Shown: one piece after another, positions 4,392 through 6,590 of the stretch
How positions within the stretch are numbered: the stretch's first letter is position 1
How the letters are laid out: every line of letters begins with the position of its first letter
NCBI GenBank assembly: GCA_047638515.1
Contig: JBLIME010000154.1
Coordinates: 1 to 6,590, forward strand
Source: CANLBN01 sp047638515
Lineage (GTDB): Bacteria; Pseudomonadota; Gammaproteobacteria; Pseudomonadales; Cellvibrionaceae
DNA length: 6,590 bases
Reading direction: 5' to 3'
The notes under the pieces: model-generated
Told to the model about the DNA's origin: nothing
The model's input: only the letters and a program-made list of their open reading frames with translations
The model's database searches: none
Translations under genes and position numbers: made by a program

Positions 4392-6522
4392 ACACGATTT
4401 AGTTTTTATCGGCGGTGGGCATACGCATTCTTTGGTACTGCGCATGTTGGCGATGCAACCCATAGCTAATGTACGTCTAACATTAATTACCGATACACTG
4501 CTAACACCCTATTCCGGCATGCTGCCGGGCTATATTGCCGGACATTACAGCTTGGCAGAAACTCACTTAGATCTAAACAAACTCTGTCACGCAGGACAGA
4601 TTCGCCTAATTCATGGTCGCGTCAGCGGTATTGATCTCGTCAATAAAGTTGTCTACCTAGACCACCAAGCTAGCATTAGCTACGACAAGGTATCAATTAA
4701 TACCGGATCGACACCCAATGTCGACGTTGCGGGTGCACGTGAATTTGGCGTTGGCGTAAAGCCCGTGAGCCAGCTTACCGCTAGCTGGAAAAAACTGCTT
4801 AGCCAAAAAAATAGTCATACCACACCACATTGGGCGGTTGTTGGCGGTGGCGCTGCGGGTATCGAAATGGTGCTTGCTATTGCCCATCGATTTAAGCACG
4901 CGGGCGACCATTTAAGACTGTCGCTGGTGCAGTCGAGCGCGCAATTACTTCCCGGCTATCATAGCCATGTACAAAAAAAAGTGGCCCTTGCATTAAAGCA
5001 GTATGAGATTGAATTAGTCACTGACTTTCGGGTGTCTCGAGCCACGAAGAATGCGCTTGAATCGAACACCGGCCAAACCCTAAGTATTGATCAGTCGATT
5101 TGGTGCACGCCAGCAACCGCGCCTCGATGGCCAACACTTGCGGGGCTCGATACCGACTCGAACGGTTTTATAGCGGTCAATGAATTTTTACAAAGCACAT
5201 CTCACGAGGATGTTTTTGCCTGTGGCGATGTGGCGGCGATGATCAAATCACCTCGTCCAAAAGCAGGGGTCTACGCCGTGCGTTGTGCACCGTTTTTAAC
5301 TAAAAACTTAACCGCCGCCTTTAGTGGGCAGATAATGAAGTCTGTGTCACTACAAACCGATTTTCTATCGCTGATTGCTCTTGGCGATAAAGTTGCAGTG
5401 GGGCAGCGCGGATGGTTTAGTTTAAATGGCAAGTGGGTATGGCGCTGGAAAAACCAAATCGACCAAAAATTCATGGCCTTGTTTGCTAAAAACTTACCTG
5501 CGATGCCAACCATGGATAACGAACCCATGCACTGCGGCGGTTGCGGCAGTAAAATTGGACCCGAATTACTTAGCGATACACTCCAAGAACTGAGCATTTA
5601 TCCCAATGAAAACTTTAGTACTGACTTAACACAAGCAGAAGATGCGGCCGTTGCTGCCGTCGTTAACAACACATCGTTATTTCAAAGCATTGATGGTTTC
5701 CGCGCCTTTAGTGACGATTATTATAAGCTGGGGATAGCAGCCACTCATCACGCCGTTAACGATATCTATGCTATGGGTCTGCAGCCAACGAGTGCACAGG
5801 TGTGGGCAAACTTAAAATTTGAGCATCCGCGTCTGATAAAACGTGACTTTAAGCGGTTGATGCAGGGCGTTACTGAAACGTTGATTCACCACGAAACTAC
5901 CCTAGTGGGTGGTCACAGCACACAGGGTGCGGAGACTCACTTAGCGTTAGTGGTTAACGGCTTAGGAGTCTCAGCGTGGCAAAAAAACGCGATTGTAGAA
6001 GGCGATTGGCTGATTCTCAATAAACCCTTGGGCACAGGCATTGTACTAGCGGCGAATGCACAAGGTGCCGCTAGCACTCAAAGTGTTGAAGCGCTATGGG
6101 GGCATTTACTGCAGTCGAACCGTGCGTTCTTTTTGGCTCTCGGCAATAAAGATATACACGCCGCTACCGATGTAACCGGCTTTGGTCTTATCGGGCACGC
6201 ACTAGAAATGCTAAAAGGCACACCGTACTCTATGACAATTTCAACGAACAGCGTTCCCCTCATCACCGGTGCACTTGAGCTAAGTCGTCAGGGCTTTGAA
6301 TCCACATTAATGCCACAACTTCTGTGGATGCTCGATCAATGCGATCACAAAAATATAGAGAAGGCCTACCTTAACTGCTTACTCGACCCCCAAACTAATG
6401 GCGGCTTACTGGTATCGGTCGCGGCCGACGTGGGGCGTCAACTAGTAGCGACAGGCCATGGCGCTAAAATTGGTGAAGTTAGCCGTACCGCGACTGCTGC
6501 TAATATTATTTTATTCGATTAA
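4384..6522 (+). CDS. selD: Fused FAD/NAD(P)-dependent oxidoreductase - selenide, water dikinase SelD
   Basis: SelD makes selenophosphate, AMP and phosphate from selenide, ATP and water, supplying MnmH. The 712-residue product has two parts. Residues 1 to about 370 form a pyridine nucleotide-disulfide oxidoreductase resembling type II NADH dehydrogenases, the TIGR03169 'N-terminal to SelD' type. It shows the FAD-binding GGGHTH (10-15), YSGMLPGY, the NAD(P)-binding GGGAAG (154-159) and FACGDVAA (278-285). Residues 383-712 are SelD: HCGGCGSK (383-390) with catalytic C387 and K390, EDAAV (419-423), NDIYAMG (459-465), GGHS (509-512), TDVTGFG (595-601) and DPQTNGG (668-674). C387 is encoded by TGC, so this is the cysteine form; S389 replaces the second cysteine of the E. 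coli GCGCK motif. The ATG at 4384 puts the FAD motif at residue 10. In-frame TTG 4354 and GTG 4360 (AAGG 9 nt upstream) are alternatives adding 8-10 residues. It overlaps the upstream gene by 8 bp, suggesting translational coupling. Confidence 0.95.
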   Translation: MYKHDLVFIGGGHTHSLVLRMLAMQPIANVRLTLITDTLLTPYSGMLPGYIAGHYSLAETHLDLNKLCHAGQIRLIHGRVSGIDLVNKVVYLDHQASISYDKVSINTGSTPNVDVAGAREFGVGVKPVSQLTASWKKLLSQKNSHTTPHWAVVGGGAAGIEMVLAIAHRFKHAGDHLRLSLVQSSAQLLPGYHSHVQKKVALALKQYEIELVTDFRVSRATKNALESNTGQTLSIDQSIWCTPATAPRWPTLAGLDTDSNGFIAVNEFLQSTSHEDVFACGDVAAMIKSPRPKAGVYAVRCAPFLTKNLTAAFSGQIMKSVSLQTDFLSLIALGDKVAVGQRGWFSLNGKWVWRWKNQIDQKFMALFAKNLPAMPTMDNEPMHCGGCGSKIGPELLSDTLQELSIYPNENFSTDLTQAEDAAVAAVVNNTSLFQSIDGFRAFSDDYYKLGIAATHHAVNDIYAMGLQPTSAQVWANLKFEHPRLIKRDFKRLMQGVTETLIHHETTLVGGHSTQGAETHLALVVNGLGVSAWQKNAIVEGDWLILNKPLGTGIVLAANAQGAASTQSVEALWGHLLQSNRAFFLALGNKDIHAATDVTGFGLIGHALEMLKGTPYSMTISTNSVPLITGALELSRQGFESTLMPQLLWMLDQCDHKNIEKAYLNCLLDPQTNGGLLVSVAADVGRQLVATGHGAKIGEVSRTATAANIILFD

Positions 6523-6590
6523 TCTCAATTATAATTGTTGCTTGCTCTGAAGTTGGTAAACTTGCGATAGGTCTACAAACGGCTAGAGCT

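Noticed and set aside
5542..5544. Selenocysteine in SelD
   Set aside because: The catalytic codon is TGC (cysteine), not TGA, and the frame contains no internal stop.
6526..6537. Perfect 12-bp palindrome CAATTATAATTG just after selD
   Set aside because: A/T-only core, no G/C stem and no T-run; it does not qualify as a terminator and is short enough to be chance.
6506..6589. Minus-strand open stretch entering from the right edge, ending in TAA at 6508-6506
   Set aside because: Only 27 codons, no recognisable protein end, and it would overlap the last codons of selD; it could be the tail of a convergent gene but cannot be supported from this window.

Overview
The window looks like a chromosomal segment of a gammaproteobacterium, probably a free-living or marine lineage. 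The basis is protein similarity recalled from memory: the MnmH and YfcG-type proteins read closely like the E. coli ones, and SelD is of the fused type common in environmental proteobacteria. No species can be assigned. Four intact genes lie on the + strand, one gene enters from the left on the - strand, and about 1.4 kb between them holds no intact gene.

Layout. 1-405 (-): N-terminal 135 residues of a short ParA/MinD-type ATPase, cut by the window edge, with a possible sigma-70-like promoter at 458-486. 406-1792: gene-poor spacer. Inside it, about 881-1142 (+) is the remnant of a ModF-like ABC ATPase. It keeps Walker B and the H-loop but has lost its N-terminal part and carries at least two frameshifts. 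An exact 11-bp tandem duplication (860-881) lies just upstream. The rest of the spacer gives only short, interrupted frames. 1793-2422 (+): a Nu-class glutathione transferase / disulfide-bond oxidoreductase like YfcG. 2525-3607 (+): tRNA 2-selenouridine synthase MnmH (SelU/YbbB) with a TTG start. 3612-4391 (+): a multi-pass membrane protein I cannot name. 4384-6522 (+): a two-domain protein with an N-terminal FAD/NAD(P)-dependent oxidoreductase fused to selenide, water dikinase SelD. 6523-6590: short tail with no supportable gene.

How the genes fit together. SelD makes selenophosphate from selenide and ATP, and MnmH uses it to replace sulfur with selenium in the wobble 2-thiouridine of certain tRNAs. 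This is therefore a compact selenouridine locus. The membrane protein sits between the two enzymes, with 4 bp on one side and an 8-bp overlap on the other, so it is almost certainly co-transcribed. Its position makes it a candidate accessory factor, for example in selenium uptake or handling, but nothing in its sequence proves that. The YfcG-like thiol/disulfide enzyme 102 bp upstream may share the transcript and could supply glutathione-dependent redox chemistry. No selenocysteine machinery or UGA-containing selenoprotein is visible, and SelD itself uses cysteine.
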